A DNA stretch of 64,000 nt from Microbacterium maritypicum (GTDB taxonomy: Bacteria; Actinomycetota; Actinomycetes; Actinomycetales; Microbacteriaceae), in assembly GCF_041529975.1 (NCBI RefSeq), contig NZ_CP168030.1:2604001-2668000 (forward strand), read 5' to 3'. Position 1 is the stretch's first letter, and each line of letters begins with the position of its first letter. The notes below the pieces were generated by a model. That model saw only the letters and a program-made list of their open reading frames with translations. It ran no database searches and was not told the origin of the DNA. Positions 10,302 to 19,883 of the stretch are shown here, in pieces. A program made the translations under genes and the position numbers.

Positions 10302-11143
10302 GCGCACGCTTCGGCGAGCGGGTCCGCGCGGCGCTGCACGCACGCGGACCGCTCTGTGTCGGCATCGACCCCCACGCCGCGTTGCTCGCGGCGTGGGGGC
10401 TGAGCGACGATGCGCAGGGCGTCCGCGAGTTCGGCCTGCGCACGGTCGAGGCCGCTTCCGGGCGGGTGGGCATCGTCAAGCCCCAGGTCTCGTTCTTCGA
10501 GCGCTTCGGCTCCCAGGGCATCGCCGCACTCGAAGATGTTCTCGCAGCGGCACGCGCGGCCGGTCTCGTCGTGATCGCCGACGCCAAGCGGGGAGACATC
10601 GGTTCGACGATGGACGACTACGCGCGTGCGTGGCTGACTCCGGGTTCACCACTGGAGGCCGACGCGCTCACGGTCAACCCGTTCCTCGGAGTCGGTGCTC
10701 TCGACGGGGCATTCGCGTTGGCCGCCGACCATGGCAAGGGGCTGTTCGTGCTCGCCGCGACCAGCAACCCCGAGGCCGAGCTCCTGCAGCGCTCCACCGG
10801 CTCGACGGGTGCGACGGTGTCCGCTGTGGTCATCAGCGAGGTCTCCGCTCGCAACGCCGTGGAGTCAGCGGCAGGGGAGTGGGGGAGTTTCGGTTTCGTG
10901 ATCGGCGCGACCGTCGACTGGACCCTGGCCGGCATCGAGCCCTTCGCACCGGCAGCTCCCATCCTCGCTCCCGGCTTCGGCGCCCAGGGGGCCACGCCGG
11001 CCGACCTCCGTCGCCGCTTCGGCCCGATGTCGGAAGCGGTGATCGCGAGTGAGAGCCGCAGCATCCTCTCGGCGGGTCCCGCGGATCTGGCCGAGGCGAT
11101 CACCGCACGCGCCGCCGAGTACCTCGAGGTGGCCGGTGTCTGA
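10298..11143 (+). CDS. pyrF: Orotidine-5'-phosphate decarboxylase (type 2)
   Basis: PyrF converts OMP to UMP, the last step of de novo synthesis. The 281-residue protein is of the longer type 2 form found in actinobacteria, with the catalytic motif [10 protein letters not shown] near residue 95. The start is a GTG overlapping the carB stop. pyrE and pyrD, also needed for UMP, are not in this cluster. The next gene starts inside its last codons, so transcription probably continues into gmk. Confidence 0.95.
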   Translation: MSARFGERVRAALHARGPLCVGIDPHAALLAAWGLSDDAQGVREFGLRTVEAASGRVGIVKPQVSFFERFGSQGIAALEDVLAAARAAGLVVIADAKRGDIGSTMDDYARAWLTPGSPLEADALTVNPFLGVGALDGAFALAADHGKGLFVLAATSNPEAELLQRSTGSTGATVSAVVISEVSARNAVESAAGEWGSFGFVIGATVDWTLAGIEPFAPAAPILAPGFGAQGATPADLRRRFGPMSEAVIASESRSILSAGPADLAEAITARAAEYLEVAGV

Positions 11144-12047
11144 CGCGCAGCGCACGGTTCCCGAAGTCGACAGGGCTGCTGCCGCACGCCGCGCCGTGGA
11201 GCGTCGGCGCGCCAGGGCTTCGGTGAAGCGCGATCTCACGATGCGGGTGGTGACCCCGCAGACAGTTCTGCATCGCGCCACCGCGGATGCCGACTCCGTC
11301 GAGGGGTCGATGCGCATCACCGACTTCCTCCTCGCTCTCCCCGCGATCGGTGCCGGCAAGCGCGACCGGGTACTGGAGGAGCTGCAGATCTCTCCGGTCA
11401 AGCGCCTCGGTGGGCTCGGAGCTCGTCAGCGCCGGGTACTCGAGGAATGGCTCGACACGCGCTTCCCCGCGCCGAGCGCGCGAGGAGCGCGGAGTCGATT
11501 GCTCGTGCTCGCCGGCCCCACCGCGGTCGGCAAGGGCACGGTCGCCGCGCACATCCGCGAGCACAACCCGGAGATCCACCTCTCGGTGTCAGCGACCACA
11601 CGGCCCCCGCGCCCCGGCGAGATCCACGGCGTGCACTACTACTTCGTCGACGACGCGGAGTTCGATCGGCTGATCGCCGACGGGGAACTCCTCGAGTACG
11701 CGGTGGTCCACAACAAGTCGCGCTACGGCACGCCGCGGGGGCCCATCGACGAGGCTCTGGCCGCAGGCAAGACCGTTCTGCTCGAGATCGACCTGCAGGG
11801 CGCTCGTCAGGTGCGCGCCGCGGAACCCGCCGCGACGCTCATCTTCCTGCTGCCTCCGAGCTGGGACGAACTGGTGCACCGGCTGGTCGGCCGTGGCACC
11901 GAAGATGCCGAGGAGCGCGCCCGTCGACTGCGCACCGCGAAGGGCGAACTCGCCGCTCAAAACGAGTTCGATCACCTCATCGTGAACGAGGACGTCGCCA
12001 CGGCGGCCCGCGAGGTCGTAGAATTGTCTTCAAGCTCTGCGCGCTGA
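11136..12047 (+). CDS. gmk: Guanylate kinase with N-terminal mIHF (actinobacterial integration host factor) domain
   Basis: The 303-residue protein joins two functions. Residues about 12-108 match mIHF: the [15 protein letters not shown] helix, the middle [19 protein letters not shown] and the end [15 protein letters not shown]. Residues about 120-303 are guanylate kinase (GMP to GDP), with P-loop GPTAVGKGT at 127-135 and the GMP-binding [13 protein letters not shown] motif. In mycobacteria mihF and gmk are adjacent separate genes; here no stop or start separates them. I chose the GTG at 11136, which overlaps the pyrF stop and keeps the whole mIHF domain. A shorter, Gmk-only translation product is possible but no strong internal RBS is seen. 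Confidence 0.9.
   Translation: MSDAQRTVPEVDRAAAARRAVERRRARASVKRDLTMRVVTPQTVLHRATADADSVEGSMRITDFLLALPAIGAGKRDRVLEELQISPVKRLGGLGARQRRVLEEWLDTRFPAPSARGARSRLLVLAGPTAVGKGTVAAHIREHNPEIHLSVSATTRPPRPGEIHGVHYYFVDDAEFDRLIADGELLEYAVVHNKSRYGTPRGPIDEALAAGKTVLLEIDLQGARQVRAAEPAATLIFLLPPSWDELVHRLVGRGTEDAEERARRLRTAKGELAAQNEFDHLIVNEDVATAAREVVELSSSSAR
12019..12024 (+). promoter_or_regulatory. Putative -10 element for rpoZ
   Basis: TAGAAT inside the last codons of gmk, 89 nt before rpoZ. It would give a leader of about 80 nt with a strong AGGAGG Shine-Dalgarno at 12101-12106. Confidence 0.35.
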
Positions 12048-12113
12048 GCGTCTTCGCGCGCCATTTCGCACCGACTTCGCGACGATCCCGTCGCCTGACC
12101 AGGAGGTCTCACC

Positions 12114-12368
12114 ATGGCCGGACACAACAACGGCATCATCGATCCCCCCATCGACAACCTGCTCGACCGCGTCGACTCCAAGTACGAGCTCGTGATCTAC
12201 GCCGCCAAGCGCGCGCGCCAGATCAACGATTACTACTCCGATCTGCACGAGGGCAACCTCTTCGACAACGTGGGCCCGCTGGTCGACTCCTCCGTCGAGG
12301 ACAAGCCGCTCACCATCGCACTGCACGAGATCAACGAGGACAAGCTCCGCCTGCGTCACGCAGAGTGA
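12114..12368 (+). CDS. rpoZ: DNA-directed RNA polymerase omega subunit
   Basis: Omega helps assemble and stabilise the beta' subunit. The 84-residue protein has the conserved core [28 protein letters not shown] and a short acidic tail, as in actinobacteria. The ATG follows AGGAGG by 7 nt. In many actinobacteria coaBC (dfp) comes next; here an 88-nt gap with hairpins leads directly to metK. Confidence 0.95.
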   Translation: MAGHNNGIIDPPIDNLLDRVDSKYELVIYAAKRARQINDYYSDLHEGNLFDNVGPLVDSSVEDKPLTIALHEINEDKLRLRHAE

Positions 12369-12377
12369 TATTCGAGG

Positions 12378-12405
12378 CCGCGCCTCCCTTCTGTCGGAGG
12401 CGCGG
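12378..12405 (+). terminator. Hairpin between rpoZ and metK
   Basis: Perfect 10-bp stem CCGCGCCTCC (12378-12387) and GGAGGCGCGG (12396-12405) with an 8-nt loop, starting 10 nt after the rpoZ stop. There is no T-tract, and a second hairpin starts one base later, so it may be a terminator or part of a metK leader. Confidence 0.5.
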
Positions 12406-12406
12406 T

Positions 12407-12451
12407 CCAGAATGGGTGCAACACCCTCCCTCTGTCCGTCCCGTTCTGGAG
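12407..12451 (+). promoter_or_regulatory. metK leader hairpin covering the Shine-Dalgarno
   Basis: CCAGAATGGG (12407-12416) can pair with CCCGTTCTGG (12440-12449) over 10 bp with one U-G wobble, enclosing a 23-nt loop. The 3' arm includes the first two bases of GGAG (12448-12451), the only plausible Shine-Dalgarno of metK. Closing it would limit ribosome access. It does not match a SAM riboswitch family I know. Confidence 0.45.
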
Positions 12452-12456
12452 TTTCG

Positions 12457-13650
12457 ATGAGCACCCTGCGTCTGTTCACGTCCGAGTCCGTCACCGAGGG
12501 GCATCCGGACAAGATCTGCGATCAGATCTCGGACAGCATCCTCGACGGGCTCATCGCCAAGGACAGAGACTCCCGCGTGGCGGTCGAGACGCTCGTCACG
12601 ACGGGCCTCGTGCACGTCGCCGGCGAGATCCGCACCGAGGCCTACGTCGACATCCCCACGATCGTCCGCCAGGTCGTGAACGGCATCGGCTACACATCCA
12701 GTGAGACCGGCTTCGACGGCGACTCCTGCGGTGTCAGTGTCTCGGTGGGCGAGCAGTCGACCGACATCGCGCACGGCGTCGACAGCGCTCAGGAGCACCG
12801 CGACGGATCGTCGGTCGATCCGCTCGACGCCCTCGGCGCCGGCGACCAGGGCATCATGTTCGGCTTCGCGACGAACGAGACGCCGCAGCTCATGCCGATG
12901 GCCGCGTGGACCGCGCACCGGCTCGCCGAGCGGCTGACGGAGGTGCGCCGCTCCGGTGTTCTGCCGTTCCTCCGCCCCGACGGCAAGACCCAGGTGACCC
13001 TCGGTTACGACGGCTTCACCCCGAAGACGGTCGACGCCGTCGTGGTCTCGACACAGCATCACCCCGACATCTCGCAGGAAGACCTGCAGGCGCGGGTTCG
13101 CGAGCACGTCATCGACCCCGTGCTGGCCACGACCGGTCTCGACCTCGACGACGTCACCCTCTACATCAACCCGGCCGGTCCCTTCGTGACCGGTGGCCCC
13201 AAGGGAGACGCCGGGCTCACCGGCCGCAAGATCATCATCGACACCTACGGTGGCGCCTCCCGCCACGGCGGAGGAGCCTTCAGCGGCAAGGACCCGTCGA
13301 AGGTCGACCGCTCCGGCGCCTACGCGACCCGATGGGTGGCGAAGAACGCGGTGGCAGCTGGACTCGCAGACCGGCTCGAGGTGCAGATCGCCTATGCGAT
13401 CGGTGTCGCACGTCCGGTCGGTCTCTACGTCGAGACCTTCGGCACCGGCAAGGTGTCCGACGAGGTCATCACACAGGCGATCACATCGGTGTTCGATCTG
13501 CGTCCGCAGGCGATCATCGAGCAGCTCGACCTGCTGCGTCCGATCTACGCCCAGACGGCCGCGTACGGTCACTTCGGTCGAGAACTCCCTGATTTCACGT
13601 GGGAGCGCACCGACCGCGTCGAAGAGCTGCGCCGCGCTGCCGGGCTCTGA
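12457..13650 (+). CDS. metK: S-adenosylmethionine synthetase
   Basis: MetK makes SAM from methionine and ATP. The 397-residue protein has the family motifs [20 protein letters not shown] at the N terminus, [10 protein letters not shown] (adenosine binding) and [21 protein letters not shown] chose the ATG at 12457 (GGAG 5 nt upstream) because it begins with the conserved [12 protein letters not shown]; the upstream in-frame ATG at 12412 would add residues that overlap a leader hairpin. Confidence 0.97.
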   Translation: MSTLRLFTSESVTEGHPDKICDQISDSILDGLIAKDRDSRVAVETLVTTGLVHVAGEIRTEAYVDIPTIVRQVVNGIGYTSSETGFDGDSCGVSVSVGEQSTDIAHGVDSAQEHRDGSSVDPLDALGAGDQGIMFGFATNETPQLMPMAAWTAHRLAERLTEVRRSGVLPFLRPDGKTQVTLGYDGFTPKTVDAVVVSTQHHPDISQEDLQARVREHVIDPVLATTGLDLDDVTLYINPAGPFVTGGPKGDAGLTGRKIIIDTYGGASRHGGGAFSGKDPSKVDRSGAYATRWVAKNAVAAGLADRLEVQIAYAIGVARPVGLYVETFGTGKVSDEVITQAITSVFDLRPQAIIEQLDLLRPIYAQTAAYGHFGRELPDFTWERTDRVEELRRAAGL

Positions 13651-13666
13651 TGGGACCGCGGTCCTG

Positions 13667-15625
13667 ATGTCTCCGGTGAGCCGGCGCATCGCGCGCGTGC
13701 TCCTCGATTCCCCGCTGCCTCAACTCGATCGGCTCTTCGACTACGCGCTCCCTGCGGAACTGGGCGACGTCCCGCTCGGGGTTCGGGTCCGCGTGCCGCT
13801 GCGCACCGCTGGGCGCGTGATCGACGGCTACGTCGTCGAGATCGGCACCGAGGACGACGCGGACCGCCCGCTCTCCGAGGTGGAGAGCGTCGTGTCGGAG
13901 GTCCCGGTCCTGCCGGAACGTCTGCACACGCTCGCGCGCCGGGTGGCCGACCGGGCAGCCGGCTCGGCCTCGGATGTGCTGCGCCTGGTGATCCCCAAGC
14001 GTCAGGTGCGTGTCGAGAAGGCGTGGACCGCCGATGCGCCGGCGGAGACGCCCGACCCGGATGCGCTCGCGGTGGCCGAGGGCACCGTCGGACTGTACGA
14101 GGGCCTCGGGGCCGTGCTCGACTCGGGCGGACGCGCCGCTGTGGAGGCGATTCCTCAGCTCGTCGATGGCCTGCAGGGGTGGGCCCGACTGCTGGCATCT
14201 TCCGCGGCCCGGATGCTCGCGGCGGGCAAGTCGTCGATCATCGTCGTCCCCGACAGCCGTGATCTCGACAGGCTCCTCGCTGCGCTCGACGCTCTCGTCC
14301 CCACCGGAGCGGTCGTGCGCCACGACTCCCGGCAGACGAATCCCGACCGCTACCGCGGATTCCTGCGCACGCTCGAGGATGCGCCGTGCATCGTGGTGGG
14401 CAACCGCTCGGCCGTGTACTCCCCGGTCGTGGCGGGGATGGTCGCGATCTGGGACGACGGCGATCCGCTCCTGGGGGAGCCGCTCGCTCCGTATGTCAAC
14501 GCTCGCGACGCGGCTCTCCTTCGACAGGAGCTCGAGGGGTCGGCGCTGCTCTTCGCGGGACACACCCGCACCACGGATGTGGAGCGCCTCGTGGTTCTCG
14601 GCTGGCTGCAGGATGTGAGGGCGGCACGCCGCGTGCTTCCTCGCGTCGTGCTCAGCACACCGCAGGAGATGGAGCAGCCGACGGCCCAGCGGATGCCGTC
14701 CTCCGCCTTCCTCGCCGCGCGCACCGCAGCGGCCGAGGGGCCGGTGCTCGTTCAGGTCTCGCGACCCGGCTTCTCGCCCTCGCTCGTCTGTGCCGAGTGC
14801 CGTGCGCCGGCGCGATGCGCCCACTGCGGCGGCCCGCTCGGCGCGAAGCATCGGGGTGCAGTGCCCGTGTGCGGCTGGTGTGGCCGGGCAGCCAGCGCCT
14901 GGGCGTGCCCTGCGTGCTCCTCGACCAAGCTGCGACTCGCCTCCTCAGGGAGCGAGCGCACCGCCGACGAGCTCGGGCGGGCGTTCCCGGGTGTACGCGT
15001 GATCGTCGCCGACAGTGCGCACCCGGTCGAGCGCGTGCCGGCCAAACCCGCGCTCGTGGTCGCGACCCGCGGCGCGGAGCCGATCGCGGAGGGCGGATAC
15101 CGTGCCGTCGTCCTCCTCGACGGCCCTCGCATGCTCCAGGCGCCCGACCTGCGCGTCGCGGAATCCTGTCTGCGATGGTGGTCGAACGCGACCGCCCTGG
15201 CCGCGCCCGGCGCGCCGATCCATCTCGTCGGGGTCAACGGTGCGGCGGCGAAGGCACTTGCGACCTGGAACCAGGCAGGCCACGCGCGGTCTGAGCTGGA
15301 GAGCAGGGCGCCGCTGCACATGCCCCCGACGACCAGAGTGGCTCTGGTCCAGGGCGCGGTTCCGGCGGTCGCGAACGCTCTCGCCGCCCTCACCGAGCTC
15401 GCCCTACCCGGGGATGCCGTACTCGGCCCTGTGCCCATCGAGTCCGACGACGTTCCCCCTCGGGTGCGAGCGCTCGTGAGGTTCGACTACGGCTCGGGCC
15501 CTCGCGTGGCGACCGCCCTGCGCGCCGCTGTCGTCGCCGAAGCAGTGAGCGGCCGCCGCCGAAAGGGGCGTGCGACCAAGAGCACGCTCTCCGTCCGCCT
15601 CGATATCCTCGAACCAGAGCTCTGA
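13667..15625 (+). CDS. priA: Probable primosomal protein N' (PriA), ATPase-degenerate actinobacterial type
   Basis: The 652-residue protein has the PriA DNA-binding domain (LLDSPLPQLDRLFDYALP near the N terminus) and all eight zinc-binding cysteines as four CxxC pairs (CAEC, CAHC, CGWC, CPAC) at about residues 370-425. The helicase core lacks a Walker A motif (AGKSS in place of GSGKT) and has WDDGD where DEEH is expected. Loss of these motifs is known for actinobacterial PriA, which probably acts in replication restart without unwinding DNA. Start ATG 13667, 16 nt after metK. Confidence 0.88.
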   Translation: MSPVSRRIARVLLDSPLPQLDRLFDYALPAELGDVPLGVRVRVPLRTAGRVIDGYVVEIGTEDDADRPLSEVESVVSEVPVLPERLHTLARRVADRAAGSASDVLRLVIPKRQVRVEKAWTADAPAETPDPDALAVAEGTVGLYEGLGAVLDSGGRAAVEAIPQLVDGLQGWARLLASSAARMLAAGKSSIIVVPDSRDLDRLLAALDALVPTGAVVRHDSRQTNPDRYRGFLRTLEDAPCIVVGNRSAVYSPVVAGMVAIWDDGDPLLGEPLAPYVNARDAALLRQELEGSALLFAGHTRTTDVERLVVLGWLQDVRAARRVLPRVVLSTPQEMEQPTAQRMPSSAFLAARTAAAEGPVLVQVSRPGFSPSLVCAECRAPARCAHCGGPLGAKHRGAVPVCGWCGRAASAWACPACSSTKLRLASSGSERTADELGRAFPGVRVIVADSAHPVERVPAKPALVVATRGAEPIAEGGYRAVVLLDGPRMLQAPDLRVAESCLRWWSNATALAAPGAPIHLVGVNGAAAKALATWNQAGHARSELESRAPLHMPPTTRVALVQGAVPAVANALAALTELALPGDAVLGPVPIESDDVPPRVRALVRFDYGSGPRVATALRAAVVAEAVSGRRRKGRATKSTLSVRLDILEPEL

Positions 15626-15643
15626 CCCTTCCGGAGAACCTTC

Positions 15644-16564
15644 ATGCGCCTCGTCTTCGCCGGCACACCCGCTGCCGCCGTGCCCACCCTGCGACGTCTC
15701 GCGACCTCGCACGACATCGCCGCGGTCGTCACGCGACCCGATGCCCCGCTCGGGAGAAGGCGGGTGCTGACGCCGTCTCCGGTCGCCCAGGCCGCCGTCG
15801 AGCTGGGTCTTCCCGTGATCAAGACGGCGCGGCTCGACGAGGCCGCGACAGCCGAGATCTCGGCGCTGCAGGTCGAGCTCGGAGTGATCGTCGCGTACGG
15901 CGGGCTGGTGCGCGAGCCGCTGCTCTCCGCCCCGACCGCCGGGTGGATCAACCTGCACTTCTCTCTGCTGCCCGCATGGCGGGGAGCCGCCCCCGTGCAG
16001 CGCGCGCTCATCGCGGGCGATCGGGTGCTCGGTGCGAGCGTGTTCCAGCTCGTCGCCGAGCTGGATGCTGGTGACGTATTCGCCATGCGGGAGATCGACG
16101 TTCCCGAGACGGCGACCGCAGGAGAGGCGCTCGAGGCGCTCGCGCTGGACGGAGCAGAGCTCACGGCCGATGTGGTCTCCGCGGTCGCGGACGGCACGGC
16201 GCGGGCGGTTCCGCAGCAGGGCGAGCCGACCTTCGCCGCCAAGCTCACGCTCGCCGACGGACTGCTCTATTGGGACCAGCCGCTCGACGCCGTGTTCGCC
16301 CGATTCCGCGGCGTGACTCCCGAGCCGGGAGCGCACACGACCGTCGCCGGTCAGCCCCTCAAGGTACTCGAGGCGGCTCCGGCAACGGATGCCGAATCGC
16401 TGCCCCCCGGACGACTCCGGGGTACCAAGACCGCTCTCCACATCGGCACGGGCACCGGGGCACTCGCCGTCACGAGGGTGCAGCCTGCGGGCAAGGGAGC
16501 GATGAACGCGGTCGACTGGTGGCGCGGCCTGCGCGGGGGAGATGAGCTGGTGGCCGGATCATGA
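15644..16564 (+). CDS. fmt: Methionyl-tRNA formyltransferase
   Basis: Fmt formylates initiator Met-tRNA with 10-formyl-tetrahydrofolate. The 306-residue protein has the catalytic NLHFSLLPAWRG motif (N103, H105) and an aspartate-bearing DAGD segment. The N-terminal Rossmann domain begins MRLVFAGTPAAAVPTL, and a C-terminal tRNA-binding domain follows. It lies 18 nt after priA and overlaps rsmB by ATGA. The def gene is not adjacent. Confidence 0.96.
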   Translation: MRLVFAGTPAAAVPTLRRLATSHDIAAVVTRPDAPLGRRRVLTPSPVAQAAVELGLPVIKTARLDEAATAEISALQVELGVIVAYGGLVREPLLSAPTAGWINLHFSLLPAWRGAAPVQRALIAGDRVLGASVFQLVAELDAGDVFAMREIDVPETATAGEALEALALDGAELTADVVSAVADGTARAVPQQGEPTFAAKLTLADGLLYWDQPLDAVFARFRGVTPEPGAHTTVAGQPLKVLEAAPATDAESLPPGRLRGTKTALHIGTGTGALAVTRVQPAGKGAMNAVDWWRGLRGGDELVAGS

Positions 16565-18057
16565 GCGACGAGCGACGCAACCGTCGAAGCACGCCGTCGA
16601 ACGGTCGACCGCGCGGCTCCCAGAGCTCGGCGGAGGGGCATCGCGGCGGTCAGCGCGGTCCCGCTCGCACCGTGCAGCCCGCGAGACGGGTGGCCTACGA
16701 CGTGCTTCGTGCCGTCTCCGAGACCGACGCGTACGCGAACCTCGTGCTTCCCTCGGCCATCGCCGACGCGAAGCTCACCGCTCAGGACGCGGCGCTCGCG
16801 ACCGAGCTGACCTATGGGACCCTGCGACGGCTCGGGACCTATGACGCGATCATCGCCTCGGCGGCAGATCGTGCGACAGACGGCATCGACCCGGCGGTTC
16901 TCGATGCGCTCCGGCTCGCGGTGCACCAGCTGCTCGCGACACGTGTCGCCTCGCACGCCGCGGTGAACGAGTCGGTGAACCTGGTCGCCATCGAATCAGG
17001 TCGCGGAGCGTCGAGTTTCGCGAATGCGGTTCTGCGGCGCATCACCCGGGATTCGGCGGAGGCCTGGCAGGAGCGCATCGAAGAGCAGGCGCGCTCCGAC
17101 GACGAGCGCCTGGCGCTGCGTTCCGCACATCCGGTCTGGGTGATCCGGGCGCTCCGTCGCGCCCTTGCGGCGGAAGGTCGCGACGCCGAGCTCGGCGCCC
17201 TCCTCGAGGCCGACAACGCCTCGCCCGATGTGACGCTCGTCGCCCTGCCCGGTCTCGCGGAGCCCGGCGAACCTCGTCTGCCCTACGCGCCGACGGCCTT
17301 CGCCTCTCCCGGTGGCGATCCGCGTCTGTCGGTCGAGGCCTCCGGCGGCACGGTGCGCGTGCAGGACGAGGGCTCCCAGCTCGTCGCGCTCGCCCTGGCC
17401 GGAGTCTCACCGATCGCCGCGGGGGAGCGGTGGCTCGATCTCTGTGCCGGCCCGGGTGGGAAGACCGCGCTCCTGGCGGCGATCGCGCTCGAGAAGGATG
17501 TCGTCCTCGAGGCCAACGAGGTCGTCCCCGTCCGCGCGCGCCTGGTGCGCAAGGCGCTCCGCGCTGTCCCCGGCGAGATCGTGGTGCACGAGCAGGACGG
17601 CCGCGAGATCGCGGCCTCGCGTGCCGGCGAGTTCGACCGGATCCTCGTGGACGCGCCCTGCACGGGCTTGGGTGCGCTGCGCCGCCGGCCCGAGGCTCGG
17701 TGGCGCAAGTCGCCAGCCGACGTGGCCGAGCTCGTACCGCTCCAGGTGGAGCTGCTCTCCGCCGCGCTCGACGCGCTCGCCCCGGGCGGGATCGTCGCAT
17801 ACGTCACATGCTCGCCCCACCTCGCCGAGACCACGGGCGTCGTGCAGGAGGTGCTGCGCGGGCGCACTGACATCGTCGAGCTCGATGCGCGCGCAGCGAT
17901 CGCCGACGTCTCGCGGTCGCCGATCGACCTCGCGACCGAGGGGCGCTCCGGTTCCGGCAGCGCACAGCTCTGGCCGCATCGACACGGCACCGACGCGATG
18001 TTCCTCGCGCTCCTGCAGCGCTCCGCAACCGTCAACACCACAGGGAAGGAAGACTAG
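16561..18057 (+). CDS. rsmB: 16S rRNA (cytosine-967-C5)-methyltransferase
   Basis: RsmB methylates C967 of 16S rRNA using SAM. The 498-residue protein has a low-complexity basic N-terminal 40 residues, a NusB-like RNA-binding domain (about 45-180), and a SAM-dependent methyltransferase domain with DLCAGPGGKT. The two cysteine motifs of RNA m5C enzymes are present: DAPCTGLGALRRRPE and YVTCSPHLAET. It overlaps fmt by ATGA. Confidence 0.95.
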   Translation: MSDERRNRRSTPSNGRPRGSQSSAEGHRGGQRGPARTVQPARRVAYDVLRAVSETDAYANLVLPSAIADAKLTAQDAALATELTYGTLRRLGTYDAIIASAADRATDGIDPAVLDALRLAVHQLLATRVASHAAVNESVNLVAIESGRGASSFANAVLRRITRDSAEAWQERIEEQARSDDERLALRSAHPVWVIRALRRALAAEGRDAELGALLEADNASPDVTLVALPGLAEPGEPRLPYAPTAFASPGGDPRLSVEASGGTVRVQDEGSQLVALALAGVSPIAAGERWLDLCAGPGGKTALLAAIALEKDVVLEANEVVPVRARLVRKALRAVPGEIVVHEQDGREIAASRAGEFDRILVDAPCTGLGALRRRPEARWRKSPADVAELVPLQVELLSAALDALAPGGIVAYVTCSPHLAETTGVVQEVLRGRTDIVELDARAAIADVSRSPIDLATEGRSGSGSAQLWPHRHGTDAMFLALLQRSATVNTTGKED

Positions 18058-18061
18058 GACC

Positions 18062-18742
18062 GTGGATCTGCCTCGCGCACCGCGCATCAACCCCAGCATC
18101 CTCGCCGCCGACTTCGTGAACATGCAGGCGGACCTCGCCCGCATCGCGACAGCAGACTTCGCGCACGTCGACGTGATGGACAACCACTTCGTGCCCAATC
18201 TGACGTTCGGACCCCAGATGGTCGAGCGCATCCAGGCGACCAGCCCGATCCCGCTCGACGTGCACCTGATGATCACCGACCCGGAGCGCTGGGCACCCGA
18301 GTATGCCGAGATCGGCGCGGCGAGCGTCACGTTCCACCTCGAGGCCGCCGCCGATCCTGTGGCCCTCGCCCGACGCCTGCGCGACATCGGTTCCCGCGCC
18401 GGCGTCGCGGTGAAGCCGGGAACCCCGGTCGATTCGCTGTTCGATGTGCTCGACGAGTTCGATCAGATCCTCGTGATGACGGTCGAGCCGGGATTCGGCG
18501 GACAGAGCTTCATGCCCGAGACGATGCCGAAGCTCCGCTCCCTGGCGGAGGAGGCGCGTCGGCGCGGCTCCTCGGTCTGGCTCCAGGTCGACGGCGGTAT
18601 CTCGGACAGCACGATCGAGTACGCCGCCGCCGCCGGAGCAGACACCTTCGTCGCAGGTTCGGCCGTGTACGGCGCGGACGACATCGAGGCGGCCGTCACC
18701 CGGCTGAGAGACCTCGCCCGAGCGGGTAGCCTGGAATCGTGA
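18062..18742 (+). CDS. rpe: Ribulose-phosphate 3-epimerase
   Basis: Rpe interconverts ribulose 5-phosphate and xylulose 5-phosphate in the pentose phosphate pathway. The 226-residue TIM barrel has [24 protein letters not shown] (metal-binding H and D), [17 protein letters not shown] and VDGGI, all family signatures. The start is a GTG 4 nt after the rsmB stop. Its end overlaps the hisE start (GTGA). Confidence 0.96.
   Translation: MDLPRAPRINPSILAADFVNMQADLARIATADFAHVDVMDNHFVPNLTFGPQMVERIQATSPIPLDVHLMITDPERWAPEYAEIGAASVTFHLEAAADPVALARRLRDIGSRAGVAVKPGTPVDSLFDVLDEFDQILVMTVEPGFGGQSFMPETMPKLRSLAEEARRRGSSVWLQVDGGISDSTIEYAAAAGADTFVAGSAVYGADDIEAAVTRLRDLARAGSLES
18727..18732 (+). promoter_or_regulatory. 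Putative leaderless -10 for hisE
   Basis: TAGCCT within the last codons of rpe, 6 nt before the hisE GTG. The spacing matches other likely leaderless starts here, but the bases are also rpe codons, so this could be chance. Confidence 0.35.
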
Positions 18743-19002
18743 AGACTTTCGACGAGCTGTTCGCCGAGCTCAGCGTCAAGGCCGAGACCCGTCCCGAAGG
18801 ATCGGGCACGGTCGCCGAGCTCGACGGCGGCGTGCACACGATCGGCAAGAAGATCGTCGAAGAGGCCGCCGAGGTGTGGATGGCGTCGGAGTACGAGTCC
18901 GATGAGGCCGCCGCCGAGGAGATCTCGCAACTCCTCTATCACGTCCAGGTGATGATGCTCGCGAAGGGTCTCAGCCTGCAAGACGTCTACCGACATCTGT
19001 GA
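18739..19002 (+). CDS. hisE: Phosphoribosyl-ATP pyrophosphatase
   Basis: HisE hydrolyses phosphoribosyl-ATP to phosphoribosyl-AMP, step two of histidine synthesis. The 87-residue all-alpha protein carries the MazG-like metal motif [13 protein letters not shown] followed by EEISQLLYH. It is separate from hisI, as in other actinobacteria. The GTG start overlaps the rpe stop, and hisG follows after 38 nt. Confidence 0.95.
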   Translation: MKTFDELFAELSVKAETRPEGSGTVAELDGGVHTIGKKIVEEAAEVWMASEYESDEAAAEEISQLLYHVQVMMLAKGLSLQDVYRHL

Positions 19003-19040
19003 TGCGCTCCGTTCCTCTCCTCTCGAACTGAAAGCACTCC

Positions 19041-19883
19041 ATGCTGCGCATCGCCGTTCCCAACAAGGGCTCGCTCTCCGAGACCGCCGCCGACATGCTC
19101 GCCGAGGCGGGCTACGCCGGACGCCGGGACCCCAAGACCCTGCATGTCATCGACGCCGAGAACGACGTCGAGTTCTTCTTCCTCCGCCCCAAGGACATCG
19201 CGACCTACGTCGGTTCCGGTGCGATCGATGTGGGCATCACGGGTCGTGACCTGCTGCTCGACGCCCGCATGCCCGGCGCACGCGAGATCGAGGCTCTCGG
19301 CTTCGCGGGATCCACGTTCCGCTTCGCGGCACCCACCGGTCGCTACACCGACGTGGCCGAGCTCGACGGACTGCGCATCGCCACCTCCTACCCGGGGCTG
19401 GTCGACGCGTTCCTCGACGAGCGCGACATCGCGGTAGACCTCGTTCCGCTCGACGGAGCGGTCGAATCGGCCGTCCGACTCGGTGTGGCCGACGCGGTCG
19501 CCGATGTCGTCGAGACGGGGACCACACTCCGCCAGGCCGGGCTCGAGGTCTTCGGTCCGGTCATCCTGCAGTCCGAGGCCGTGCTCATCGCCGGCCCCAC
19601 CGATGCCGAGGGTGCCGAGACGCTCCTGCGCCGGCTTCGCGGCGTCATGGTCGCCCGCCGCTTCGTGATGATCGACTACGACCTGCCGGTCGCTCTGCTC
19701 GATGAGGCCGTGAAGATCGCCGGTGGCGTGGAGTCGCCGACCGTCTCACCGCTGCGTGACCCGGAATGGGTGGCCGTACGCGTCATGGTCGCGCGCACGC
19801 GGGTCAACCCGGTCATGGATGCGCTCTATGCGCTCGGCGCTCGCGCCATCCTGGTCACCGCCATCCACAACGCGAGGCTCTGA
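19041..19883 (+). CDS. hisG: ATP phosphoribosyltransferase (long form)
   Basis: HisG condenses ATP and PRPP, the first and feedback-controlled step of histidine synthesis. The 280-residue protein is the long, HisZ-independent form: a periplasmic-binding-protein-like catalytic domain beginning [12 protein letters not shown], and a C-terminal regulatory domain of about 75 residues for histidine inhibition. The [10 protein letters not shown] segment is typical. The Shine-Dalgarno is weak (GAAAG). The stop overlaps hisF (TGATG). Confidence 0.96.
   Translation: MLRIAVPNKGSLSETAADMLAEAGYAGRRDPKTLHVIDAENDVEFFFLRPKDIATYVGSGAIDVGITGRDLLLDARMPGAREIEALGFAGSTFRFAAPTGRYTDVAELDGLRIATSYPGLVDAFLDERDIAVDLVPLDGAVESAVRLGVADAVADVVETGTTLRQAGLEVFGPVILQSEAVLIAGPTDAEGAETLLRRLRGVMVARRFVMIDYDLPVALLDEAVKIAGGVESPTVSPLRDPEWVAVRVMVARTRVNPVMDALYALGARAILVTAIHNARL

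Noticed and set aside
12331..13689. A 452-codon minus-strand frame over metK
   Set aside because: Antisense shadow of metK, without start signals.
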